From Lytechinus pictus (lineage: Eukaryota > Echinodermata > Echinoidea > Temnopleuroida > Toxopneustidae), in the NCBI RefSeq assembly GCF_037042905.1, contig NC_087252.1, forward strand, positions 3,533,501-3,597,500: 64,000 bases of DNA, written 5' to 3'. The notes under the pieces were generated by a model. It was not told the DNA's origin. It ran no database searches and saw only the letters and a list, made by a program, of their open reading frames with translations. Of the stretch, positions 50,801 through 57,101 are shown piece by piece. Position 1 is the first letter of the stretch, and each line of letters begins with the position of its first letter. The position numbers and the translations under genes were made by a program.

Positions 50801-53800
50801 TTCTAAACATAACAAAATACGGTGAAAATGAATTAATTATAGATTTTTGTTAATTCTCTTATGACAGCAGAAAACACGTGTTTGGTATACGAACCACAAG
50901 TGACAAAAGATTTCACACGCGAAGAGGGGCGAAATCGGAAGCTGATAATTTTTTTTTCAGATATAGGCCGATTGATTTCAGCCATTTTAAAATTCTTATT
51001 TTTAGTAGGTATATGTGATTACTTTATGGTGGAATTTTGATGAATTTTAAGAATAAGTTTGATATGATTGATGATTGAAAAAAACTGAAGATTGTTCGGT
51101 ATTATACACTACCATACATTACGGTAGTATGGATGTTATTCCAAGTTGTCTCAAGTACATGCACTCACCCGCTTGTGTGGTACAACATTATTGCTGATTT
51201 GTACTTGTTTAGTCCTATTTATTACTAGTTTTATTACTTTTTTGTGCCTTTCGTCATTTATTAGCAGTTTTGAAGGTTTTTTTTACCGATGGGGGTATTC
51301 ACCCTTATATTAGCCGTTTTGTAGCCGTTTTCCACAAGGGAGGTATTCGCCCTTCATTAGCCGTTTTGTAGCCGTTTTCCACAAGGAAGGTATTCGCCAT
51401 TTATTAGCCGTTTTGTAGCCGTTTCCCACAATGGAGGTATTCGCCCTTTATTAGCCGTTTTGTAGCCGTTTTCTCGAAGGGAGGTATTCACTATTTTATT
51501 CTGATGAAAATCATTGTTGCATACAGTTAGCTTTCCATAGTCGGTACACTTTTTTTGTCGCCGTTTTTTAGCCGTTTTCTAGCCCTTTTCTAGCCGTTTC
51601 CTATTGGGAAAAAGGGAGAAAAAACGGAGAAAAAACAGAGAAAAAACGGCGAATCACCCAAACCAGTCTGGCTCACTGTGGGGTGAACGAAAGAATGAAG
51701 GAAAGAAAGAAAAGGCGGAAGAAAAGAGATGAAAAGAGAAGAAAAAAAATTAATGAAGGAAAAAATAAAAAAAGAATAAAAGAAAGTTAGAATAAAAAAG
51801 AGAAAAAAAGTTTCCGCCATTCTTTGAATTTAATACAGAAAGAGAGAAAAAGAAAGAAATGGAAGAAGAATACATGTGTGAAAGACAAAATAAAGGAGAG
51901 AAAGAAAAAAAGTAAGAAAAAGGAGGAGGAAAGAAAGAATGAAGGAAAGAAAAATGTTTTCTTCATTCTTTGAAAGAAAGAAACAAAGAAAGAAGGAAAC
52001 AGTAAGGGAGGAGGGAAGGAAGAAATTAAGGGAGGGAGAGAAATAATAAGGGAAAGAATTATAAGGAAAAATAAAATAAAGAATGAAAGAAAGAGAGGGA
52101 GGAAGAATGAAGTGAGGAAGGAGTGAAAACATAATGGAAGTAGAGAAAGAATTAAAATAAAAAGGAGAGGAAGGGAGGGGAAGAAAAAAGTTGAAAGAAA
52201 GAATGGAGGAAATAAAAAAAGGAAATTTGATAAAGAAGACGGGTAAGAAAAAGGGAGGAAAAAAATGAACACAGAGAGAGAGAAAGGATCAGGAAAGGCA
52301 AATAGGAAATAGAGATAGATGGAACAAAAACGGGCAAGCAGGAAGGATAGAAGGATGAAGAAAGAAGGATAGAAAAGTTCAAACTTCAAGCAAAAAATTC
52401 CAATCATCTAACAAAAATCATAATGATATTTGGTGTTTTTAAAATATATTTTTAAAAAATGTTTTAGAAATGAATAAAATTTCAAAGTGATTCTTTTTTT
52501 ACTTAAAAATTAGATGAAACATCGCGGCATTATATAGAACAAGACTCAAAACGAAAGTTGAAACAACTAGATCTAGTTATGAAAACTCAATAACTTGTTC
52601 CTCCGATTACATCCCCAAATCAGTAATCTGAGAACCCATAATATAATTATACAAATTTCCCGCCGATTTTGTGATTATTTTGGCATGTTTCATTGTGTTT
52701 GGTGTAGAGAATCTGCTCCGATCCTACATGCCTTGCTAGTACTAGCCTGTCACACAAAGGCAGGAGGCCAGTTCGATTGGGTTAGCAAGAAAATCACCTT
52801 GCAAAAGTTTATTTATCGATTTTATTGTTGTCTCTGCTTCGTCATCTGTTGGTTATTTTAATGAAAATTCGTCACTTTTAAATATATTTTGTTCAATATT
52901 CTGAAATACGGGACAAATAGGCGTCCCGGGAAGGGTTTGTCGGGACGCCGGGACAAAGAAGCAAAATACGGGACAATCCCGGGAAATACGGAACGTCTGG
53001 TCACCCTGCCCCCCCTCCGGCGAATCAATTTTTAATTTTGATAGGGGGTGAGCTGAGGGGGGTCTAAGTTATGGGTGTGAAAACTTTTTTTGTGTGGTAT
53101 TTCTGATTTTCAACAGAAGGGCAATAACACACAAATACCACATATTTGAATTGACAGTACTATACAATGGGCTATGACGTAACATGCTTTCATGTGGTAA
53201 TTTTGATTTACCACAGCAGTATAATTCCACACAAATACCACATATTTGAATTGACACACAATGGCATCATGTGGTATTGCATTCATGCGGTAAGTTTGAT
53301 TTACCGCAGAGCATAACACCACAAAAATACCACATATTTGAATTTACATTACCACACAATGGGCTAATGTGGAAACATGCTTTCATATGTGGTAATTTTG
53401 ATTTACCACAGCAGTATAAAAATGCCACACAAATACCACATATTTGAATTTACGTTACCACACAATGGCATCATGAGGTAAAGCATTCATGTGGTAATTT
53501 TGTTTTACCACAGAAGTATACTTGCAATACACAAATACCATTACCACACAATGGCATCATGAGGTAACATGCATTCCTGTGGTAATTTTGATTTACCACA
53601 GAAATATAACAATACCACACATACCACATATTTGAATTTACATTACCACACAATGGCATCATGAGGTAACATGCATTCATGTGGTAATTTTGATTTACCA
53701 CAGAAATATAACAATACCACACAAATACCACATATTTGAATTTACATTACCACACAATGGCATCATGAGGTAACATGCATTCATGTGGTAATTTTGATTT

Positions 53801-54287
53801 ACCACAGAAATATAACAATACCACACAAATACCACATATTTGAATTTACATTACCACACAATGGCATATGAGGTAACATGCATTCATGTGGTAATTTTGA
53901 TTTACCACAGAAGTACCACATAGACAACAAATTACCACAGCCACCAGCTGACGTTACCACACAAGGATATGGAAAATTACCACAGATGTTCATGTGGTAA
54001 CCTACATTCATGTGGTAATTCGTGTGGTAAAGCCGGGTACCACACAGATATACCACACGACATTTTCGTAAGGGTGGAGGGAACATCCTGAGTGTCTCGC
54101 AGACGACCTTGTCCATGTACGGCATGGATGCAACAGAACTGTATCCCACAGAATCCCTGGAGGGGGTCATCTTGTCCACCTCATCGATGAGCTTCTCCTG
54201 GACATGAGAGTTCCTGGCTAATGCATAGAAGATGAACCCAAGGAGTGTGGTGGTCGTCTCGTAACCAGCAATGAAAAACGTTACAGC
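23730..54287 (-). CDS. cytochrome P450 (CYP3 clan), C-terminal ~203 residues, exon split by a 26 kb insertion
   Basis: A microsomal haem-thiolate monooxygenase gene of which only the 3' exons are in the window. Exons on the minus strand: 54287-54075, continued by 27984-27977; 27121-26984; 25300-25138; 23819-23730 (stop). Phases agree at every junction (phase 2, 2, 0). Motifs in order: I-helix AGYETTTT, K-helix ETLR (ExxR), PEKFDPERF, haem loop FGSGPRNCVG with the cysteine ligand, and a C-terminal IPPVFGGGG strand. Spacing matches CYP3A-type enzymes. Upstream exons must lie beyond 64 kb or in the repeats, where none was found. The nested transposons between 27987 and 54074 interrupt the coding exon 8 nt before its donor, so this allele is probably non-functional unless the insertion is not in all haplotypes. 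A substrate cannot be inferred. Confidence 0.9.
23820..25137 (-). other. P450 last intron; no other gene seen
   Basis: Contains a poly-C run near 24180 and the 30 bp palindrome at 24554. An open frame at 24015-24263 was not recognised as any protein. Confidence 0.6.
24554..24583. repeat. perfect 30 bp palindrome
   Basis: CCATGGACCTACTAG is followed directly by its complement with no loop, and GTTTGAC-like bases extend it imperfectly. A possible remnant of element excision or a cruciform site. Confidence 0.85.
25138..25300 (-). CDS. P450 haem-binding exon
   Basis: Bounded by a CACAG acceptor and a GAG|GTATGG donor. Reads FNKSEREKRHPYSYLPFGSG and then PRNCVGMRFALMETKMAVCR. The cysteine of PRNCVG is the haem ligand, and the following L-helix is typical of CYP3A-like proteins. 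163 nt, completing an arginine codon from the exon before. Confidence 0.95.
25770..26210. repeat. interspersed repeat X, copy 2
   Basis: Starts with ACTTATATCGCGCCAAATCC and GAGTGCTCAAGGCG, then a block related to 22656-22950. It sits in a P450 intron. Confidence 0.5.
26512..26940 (+). mobile_element. tRNA-derived SINE with ATT/AGT tail
   Basis: A box TGGTGTAACGGTTCTGACTC, B box GTTCGAATCCCACC, then the CCACCCAGGTGTTAAATGGG body, AAGCGCTATATAAATGTAAC and a long ATT/AGT tail. A related 3' fragment lies at 59245-59340. Located in a P450 intron, opposite to the gene. Confidence 0.75.
26984..27121 (-). CDS. P450 exon with the PERF region
   Basis: Acceptor CAG|TGCC and donor GAAAG|GTTGG. Reads ANRVCTETFEYNGIVVEKGV and on to AIHHNPEYWPEPEKFDPE; the ER of PERF spans the next junction. 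138 nt, in phase with both neighbours. Confidence 0.95.
27323..27514 (+). mobile_element. tRNA-derived SINE, copy 2, with 10 bp target duplication
   Basis: Same head and body as 22957-23144. TAAAAGCTTG at 27313-27322 and 27515-27524 is a perfect duplication, confirming retroposition. In a P450 intron. Confidence 0.9.
27525..27970. other. P450 intron, no gene seen
   Basis: AT-rich intron between the split exon and the SINE. Confidence 0.6.
27977..27984 (-). CDS. last 8 nt of the split P450 exon, with its donor
   Basis: On the minus strand GCTTTTAT is followed by GTAGGT, a strong 5' splice site. Added to the 54 kb exon part it gives FPPAF and completes an isoleucine codon with the T of the next exon, giving FPPAFIANRVC. 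That match to P450 spacing is the evidence that this is coding. The TG at 27985-27986 is one copy of the insertion duplication. Confidence 0.8.
27995..28880. repeat. TTACCACA array, left end of element D
   Basis: Dozens of TTACCACA/TGTGGTAA words spaced about 9-18 bp, mostly one orientation from 28140 to 28640 and the other orientation near 28000-28140 and 28640-28880. Local period near 50 bp (ACCTCACATTTTACCACAC). Frames across it are artefacts. Confidence 0.9.
28881..29561. other. no gene seen, interior of element D
   Basis: AT-rich without a recognisable frame. Confidence 0.4.
29562..30292. repeat. 730 bp near-perfect foldback (long inverted repeat)
   Basis: Arms 29562-29924 and 29951-30292 are nearly complementary along their full length, with a ~26 bp loop. 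The TAAAGGAAAATAA start, CACCTTTTCAAAGTTGGC and GTAGTTCGTCG blocks appear on both arms. Transcription either way would give a very long hairpin. Could be a foldback transposon or an inverted duplication. Confidence 0.9.
30367..30658. mobile_element. hAT-like MITE with GGTTCCCACA ends and TTCCATGACT words
   Basis: The right end, read inward, is CAGGGTTCCCACAGTCATGG; the left is CATGGTTCCCACA. The interior repeats TTCCATGAC many times. CAGGG ends fit hAT, but no clear 8 bp duplication was found. Confidence 0.6.
30659..31799. other. no gene seen
   Basis: AT-rich interior of element D. Confidence 0.4.
31800..32600. repeat. probable old interspersed repeat
   Basis: Segments such as TTGCAGCCAGCGAAGTTGGC and GCATTACAATAGTCCAG have the look of widespread repeat 3' regions and recall repeat X. 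No intact frame. Low certainty. Confidence 0.35.
32601..33865. other. no gene seen
   Basis: AT-rich. A possible acceptor near 33345 on the minus strand does not lead to a convincing exon. Confidence 0.35.
33868..33975. repeat. fragment of the CTGCGCA element, inverted copy
   Basis: TCTGCGCGATTCTGATAATG and AGATACGCAACGA match, in inverted form, the right part of the element at 35662-36136. Confidence 0.6.
34015..34190 (-). pseudogene. LINE reverse transcriptase C-terminal fragment
   Basis: Minus frame RRKRGRPKTTCPGITFEEEM ... GRQEWRSFVVALHVRRH resembles the GRPKTTW...EWRSFVAAL tail of another non-LTR class. It contains one stop. An old fragment of a family different from the two LINEs above. 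Confidence 0.55.
34200..35660. other. no gene seen; GC-rich patch at 35330-35500
   Basis: The patch has repeated GCCAGCCAGC and CTGAGCTGAGC words and CpG-rich CGGTGCGACCCGGGTCCGAC. It could be a CpG-island edge. Confidence 0.35.
35662..36136. mobile_element. element with TCTGCGCA words
   Basis: Ends GTATGATGGTGGGCCCTAAG and, inverted, GTATGGTCAGTTCCCCCATG. TCTGCGCA/TGCGCAGA follows each end and recurs near 35884, 36086 and 36110. Same motif-built design as other elements here. Confidence 0.55.
36556..36735 (-). promoter_or_regulatory. promoter-like block and first-exon-like sequence of element D
   Basis: TGCGCATGCGCA at 36714-36725 is a consensus NRF1 site. Downstream on the minus strand is an open stretch reading RRRPLIIQLLKECGLDVDDF and ending at a consensus donor CA|GTAAGT (36555-36550). 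The whole block is homologous to 44689-44850 in element C, donor included, but the reading frame is not preserved in that copy. It may be an untranslated first exon. Function unknown. Confidence 0.5.
36945..37965. repeat. ACCATT array, left end of element C
   Basis: Units such as TACCATTCACCATACACC repeat about 60 times. From about 37850 the orientation reverses to AATGGTAGACCAATGGT. Local periods of 18-26 bp. Frames are artefacts. Confidence 0.9.
38040..38700 (+). repeat. ~360 bp direct duplication
   Basis: AAGTTTAAGTACAGCATAAA...AAGACAGAGTTT at 38055-38210 recurs diverged from 38419 to 38592. Interior of element C. Confidence 0.5.
38792..39360. mobile_element. MITE with GTTTCTACA ends
   Basis: Left GGCGTGTTTCTACATAGAAT and right, inverted, GGCATGTTTCTACAGAAAAT. 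The interior repeats TGTAGAAACA-like words. No target duplication resolved. Confidence 0.6.
39361..40395. other. no gene seen; TGATGAAATTTTCAGTG repeat near 39850
   Basis: AT-rich. The 39760-39900 segment resembles the interspersed repeat at 2804-3052. Confidence 0.35.
40396..40560 (+). mobile_element. tRNA-derived SINE, degenerate
   Basis: CGTGGTCTAGTGGTTCTGAC (A box) and GGGTTTGAATCCTAG (B box), then a GTACCCGGCAAGATTAAT body like the 26.5 kb SINE. Confidence 0.6.
40561..41046. other. no gene seen
   Basis: Includes a poly-C/poly-G pair near 40835-40880. Confidence 0.35.
41047..41163 (-). CDS. candidate internal exon of an element C gene
   Basis: Minus strand, between an acceptor TTTCATTTAAG and a donor AAAG|GTAATT, 117 nt open in one frame and phase-symmetric. 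It reads WTTDTLDDNVDGPGLSGKEN and then TGVEHRKPFTRKQLEFVK. The basic/aromatic RKPFTRKQLEFV stretch could begin a helix-turn-helix or Myb-like DNA-binding region, but this is a guess. It lies downstream of the 44.7 kb first-exon-like block in the same orientation. It could belong to the element's own gene or to a captured host gene. Confidence 0.4.
41682..42105. mobile_element. 424 bp foldback element with GGCCCGAATTC ends
   Basis: Arms of ~200 bp (GGCCCGAATTCAAAAAGGTG outward; CAAATTGACGCCTGTTGCC; GAGTCCACTGTTT near the centre) are inverted at the right, loop ~15 bp. The arms differ at scattered sites. No clear duplication. Confidence 0.85.
42190..42385. repeat. MITE-like inverted repeat (GCATCGGCTCGCGGTTC)
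   Basis: GCATCGGCTCGCGGTTCAGAA at 42246 is inverted at 42295. Outer AATCGGCTTTTT and ACGTGTAAA words are shared by both sides. Confidence 0.6.
42386..44640. other. no gene recognised, interior of element C
   Basis: Contains GC-rich patches near 42510-42640, 43130-43220 and 44520-44580, but no convincing exon. Confidence 0.35.
44689..44850 (-). promoter_or_regulatory. promoter/first-exon-like block of element C
   Basis: Homologous to 36556-36735, with GGCGGTTACATGCGTACGTG upstream in place of the NRF1 site and the same donor CA|GTAAGT (44688-44683). The D-like frame has a shift and a stop, so coding is not conserved while the donor is. This favours a non-coding first exon. Confidence 0.5.
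44851..46630. other. no gene seen; T-rich tract 45150-45340
   Basis: It has a CG-alternating run near 44848, a duplicated CATCCCGATAT...GACCAAATCAGGGG unit (44911-45030) and a polypyrimidine tract. Confidence 0.4.
45734..45956. mobile_element. MITE built of TTGCAAG words
   Basis: Ends CTATGGGACATTGCAAG and, inverted, CTATGGGGTGTTGCAAG. CTTGCAA, TTGCAAC and TTTGCA recur inside. Non-coding, 223 bp. Confidence 0.7.
46640..47596. repeat. ACCATT array, right end of element C
   Basis: Units of about 90-110 bp containing GAGACACCATTGGG, ATATGGTATACCATTCACC and CATACCATTAGAGGCACATA repeat about seven times, then shorter TACCATT units. Longer period than the left array but the same core word. Confidence 0.9.
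47614..48210. repeat. GAAAACGGC array, left side of element B
   Basis: GAGAAAACGGAGACAAAAGG-type units with GGGCGAATGGGTA every ~55-65 bp. Lies just right of the C insertion. Confidence 0.85.
48211..49199. other. no gene seen, interior of element B
   Basis: AT-rich. Confidence 0.4.
49200..49690. repeat. inverted-repeat arm (partner 51690-52560)
   Basis: GATGCCGCGATGTTCATTTT, TTTCTAAAACATTTTAG and TTGTTAGATGATTAC occur inverted at 52370-52540. A polypyrimidine tract follows here and a polypurine tract there. This arm is in element B, the partner in element A. Confidence 0.65.
49691..51284. other. no gene seen, interior of element B
   Basis: Includes a GAT-rich stretch at 50330-50470. Confidence 0.4.
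51285..51660. repeat. GCCGTTTT array, right side of element B
   Basis: AGCCGTTTTGTAGCCGTTTT followed by CCACAAGGGAGGTATTCGCC repeats four times at ~60 bp. GCCGTTTTCTAGCCCTTTTC and AAAACGGAG words follow towards the end. Confidence 0.85.
51690..52560. repeat. polypurine tract and inverted-repeat arm, element A
   Basis: About 680 bp of GAAAGAA/GGAAGGA on the plus strand, then the arm that pairs with 49200-49690. Open frames on the other strand are low-complexity. Confidence 0.65.
52870..53008. repeat. CGGGACAA words at the right end of element A
   Basis: TACGGGACAAAT, CGGGACGCCGGGACAAAG, TACGGGACAATCCCGGG and TACGGAACGT precede the TCTGGTCACCCTG end. Looks like subterminal binding sites. Confidence 0.65.
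53090..54060. repeat. ~100 bp tandem array of TTACCACA words, right end of element D
   Basis: CATATTTGAATT landmarks at 53141, 53241, 53333, 53439, 53627, 53731 and 53834. Each unit has ACCACACAAATACCAC, ATTACCACACAATGGCATCA, CATGTGGTAATTTTGATT and TTACCACAGAA. Same core word as the left array but a different period. Confidence 0.9.
54075..54287 (-). CDS. P450 exon with I-helix and K-helix, truncated by element D
   Basis: After a CTCACAG acceptor it reads AVTFFIAGYETTTTLLGF ... SSVASMPYMDKVVCETLRMF and PP, exactly 71 codons to the insertion. AGYETTTT is the I-helix oxygen-activation motif and ETLR the K-helix ExxR. The frame can read a few codons into element D (PLRKC) by chance, but no donor follows there that keeps the frame. 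The 3' remnant of the exon is at 27977-27984. Confidence 0.95.
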
Positions 54288-54324
54288 CTGTGAGGTAAAA
54301 TGGGGAAATTGGAATCAGGGTACT

Positions 54325-54660
54325 AATGGATAATTCGTTTTTCATTCCCGATTTTCGTAGAGCAAAAACGGAAGTCAACCTCATGGATTGGTCTGTGAAA
54401 ACACAAAAACGAAATCACAACGAGAAAAACCCCGTTGTGATTTCATTTTTGGAGATCAAAAACAGAAGAATGAAATCAGAAATACTTTTGGTCCTCTCTG
54501 ATACCTCATTCTATACCTGTGTTTGTTATATATCAAAAACAAAATCAGAACACGCTTTCTACCCCCTGATTCTGTTTGGAAAAACGCAGACAGCGAAAAC
54601 GAAATCAGGTACTCGCATTCCACTTCTTGCTCTGATTTTGTCTTTCGCGCACAGCCAACA
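54325..54660. repeat. AAAACGAAATCA words in both orientations
   Basis: AAAAACGAAATCA near 54402 and 54596, variants near 54460 and 54533, and inverted TGATTTCATTTTTG near 54438 and TGATTCTGTTTGG near 54567. Intron of the P450 gene, probably a small motif-built element. Confidence 0.5.
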
Positions 54661-54791
54661 GCCATATCGTTATATAGACGTGCACGCAGTACAGTGCATG
54701 CATGATACGACCATGAAGCTATTACGTAAGAGCTTCATGTTACGTCTACGTGCAACAAAAATTCACGTTAACATTTTCGGACCTTCACAGA

Positions 54792-56762
54792 CAGTGGCGT
54801 AGCTAGGATTTTTTTCCCCGGGGGGCACTGGGGGTCCTTGCTTTTTCAGGGGGGGGGGGACACCGGCCATTTTTGGCGGTGTGTGTGTAATAAAGTAATT
54901 TTTCAAGGGGCCCCCAGGGATATCCCGACGGCCTAGCCAGGGTAACCACGTAACCTAACTTGTAGAGCTCGACACGGGCAACCATGCAGATAAACACTGA
55001 CTTGACCCGGTGCATGCACATTAAAGGGGCTGAAATTAACAAAATTAAAGGGAATAAAGGGCTATTTATCGCATTTTTTTAATTAAAATAAAGTAATTTT
55101 TCAAGGGGCCCCAATGGATATCCCAACGCCCTAGCCAGGGTGACCAGGTATCCTAACTTGTAGAACCCGACTCGGGCAATCAGATAAACACTAGCTTGAC
55201 CCGGCGCACGCACATCTAGGGGGCTCAAATTAACAAAATTAAAGGGAATAAAGGGCTATTTATCACATTTTTAAAAATTTAAATAAAGGATTTTTTCAAG
55301 GGGCCCCCAGGGATATCTCGATGGCTTAGCCAGGGTAACCACGTATCCTAACTTGTAGAACCCGACTCGGGCAACCAGGTAAACACTGACTTGACCCGGC
55401 GCACGCACATCTAGGGGGCTCAAATTAACAAAATTAAAGGGAATAAAGGGCTATTTATCACATTTTTAAAAATTTAAATAAAGGATTTTTTCAAGGGGCC
55501 CCCAGGGATATCTCGATGGCTTAGCCAGGGTAACCACGTATCCTAACTTGTAGAAGTTGACTCGAGCAACCAGATAAACACTAGCTTGACCCGGCGCATG
55601 CACATTTAGGGGGCTCAAATTAACAAAATTAAAGGGAATAAAGGGCTATTTATCGCATTTTTTAAATTAAAATAAAGTAAATTTTCAAGGGCCCCCCAGG
55701 GATATCCCGACGGCCTAGCCAGGGCAACCACGTACCCTAACTTGTAGAACTCGACTCGGGCAACCAGATAAACACTGATTTGATCCGGCGCATGCACATT
55801 TAGGGGGCTCAAATTAACAAAATTAAAGGGAATAAAGGGCTATTTATCGCATTTTTAAAATTAAAATAAAGTATTTTTTCAAGGGGCCCCCAGGGATATT
55901 CCAACAGCCTAGACAGGGTAACCATGTATCCTAACTTGTAGAAATCGACTCGGGCAACCAGGTAAACACTGACTTGACCCGGCGCATGCACATCTAGGGG
56001 GCTCAAATTAACAAAATTAAAGGGAATAAAGGGCTATTTATCACATTTTTAAAAATTTAAATAAAGGATTTTTTCAAGGGGCCCCCAGGGATATCTCGAT
56101 GGCTTAGCCAGGGTAACCACGTATCCTAACTTGTAGAACTTGACTCGAGCAACCAGATAAACACTAGCTTGACCCGGCGCATGCACATTTAGGGGGCTCA
56201 AATTAACAAAATTAAAGGGAATAAAGGGCTATTTATCGCATTTTTTAAATTAAAATAAAGTAAATTTTCAAGGGCCCCCCAGGGATATCCCGACGGCCTA
56301 GCCAGGGCAACCACGTACCCTAACTTGTAGAACTCGACTCGGGCAACCAGATAAACACTGATTTGATCCGGCGCATGCACATTTAGGGGGCTCAAATTAA
56401 CAAAATTAAAGGGAATAAAGGGCTATTTATCGCATTTTTAAAATTAAAATAAAGTATTTTTTCAAGGGGCCCCCAGGGATATTCCAACAGCCTAGACAGG
56501 GTAACCATGTATCCTAACTTGTAGAAATCGACTCGGGCAACCAGGTAAACACTGACTTGACCCGGCGCATGCACATCTAGGGGGCTCAAATTAACAAAAT
56601 TAAAGGGAATAAAGGGCTATTTATCACATTTTTAAAAATTTAAATAAAGGATTTTTTCAAGGGGCCCCCAGGGATATCTCGATGGCTTAGCCAGGGTAAC
56701 CACGTATCCTAACTTGTAGAACTTGACTCGAGCAACCAGATAAACACTAGCTTGACCCGGCG
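54792..56762 (+). repeat. ~194 bp satellite array, left block, with 3-unit higher-order repeat
   Basis: About ten units with TCAAGGGGCCCCCAGGGATA, GGCTCAAATTAACAAAATTA and CCGGCGCATGCACAT landmarks. Starts in high homology 30-40 bp after CAGTGGCGTAGCTAGG at 54792, a typical hAT-like end, so the array may be the interior of an element whose other end is outside the window. 55415-56000 and 56000-56585 are nearly identical 583 bp trimers. Frames are satellite artefacts. Confidence 0.9.
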
Positions 56763-57101
56763 GCGAAATTATTTTTCCCACCGAGTTCTGGACCAACATA
56801 TGAATATTCATGACTTGCGTCTTCGGATTGAGAGTACGCATGCGCGTGGACTTGGCCTCGACCAGTGCCGATCGTAAGCATTCACGTTGCTCAGAATGAA
56901 TTGGCATCGTCAAATTACCGGTACCCTTACATAGTGACATAGGCTTAGATCTATATATATATATATATATATCCAATCCTTAAACACTTAATAAACTAGC
57001 TGCCATTAATGGCAAGACATGTGCTAGGGTAGGGCTAGCTTAGGCTAGCGCATTAACTTTACCTCAAATCTGGACCTGTCTAATTAATGCCTAGTACTAA
57101 T

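Larger units (their letters stand above)
36876..51680. mobile_element. element B: CACTA-like unit nested in A, GCCGTTTT arrays
   Basis: Exact 12 bp inverted ends CACAGTGAGCCA. GGG at 36873-36875 and 51681-51683 may be a 3 bp duplication. Next to both ends lie arrays of CGCCGTTTT and then GAAAACGGCT words, in the same inward order. CAC-type ends, a 3 bp duplication and subterminal repeats in both orientations fit the CACTA/EnSpm group. Without element C it is about 4.1 kb. No transposase recognised. Confidence 0.7.
36765..53008. mobile_element. element A: hAT-like unit nested in D
   Basis: Left CAGGGTGACCAGA and right TCTGGTCACCCTG are exact 13 bp inverted ends, both followed inward by GGGACAAT-type words. 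The flanks are poly-C (CCCCCCCC and CCCCCCCT), compatible with an 8 bp duplication. Without element B it is about 1.4 kb. CAG...CTG ends and this sequence recall hAT elements. Confidence 0.75.
27987..54074. mobile_element. element D: large DNA transposon-like unit inserted in the P450 exon
   Basis: Left end CCCTTACAAAAATGTCCTG and right end, read inward, CCCTTACGAAAATGTCGTG, both running into TGTGGTA. TG flanks each side (27985-27986 and 54075-54076). Without the nested element A it is about 9.8 kb. Arrays of TTACCACA words lie just inside both ends. Other residents are a 730 bp foldback, a hAT-like MITE, LINE debris and a promoter-like block at 36.6 kb. Ends and arrays parallel element C. 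Superfamily not recognised. Confidence 0.75.

Noticed and set aside
51590-52407. Long frames rich in Phe, Ser and Leu on the minus strand
   Set aside because: They lie over a polypurine/polypyrimidine tract. The same applies to frames at 45.0, 47.9, 49.5, 58.0 and 63.5 kb.
53069-54060. Frames reading NSNMWYLCG repeats
   Set aside because: Products of the ~100 bp TTACCACA array of element D.
27987-54074. Element D as a spliceable intron (introner-like)
   Set aside because: I looked for a donor just inside the 54 kb end and an acceptor just inside the 28 kb end that would keep the P450 frame. None of the nearby GT/AG pairs does so.
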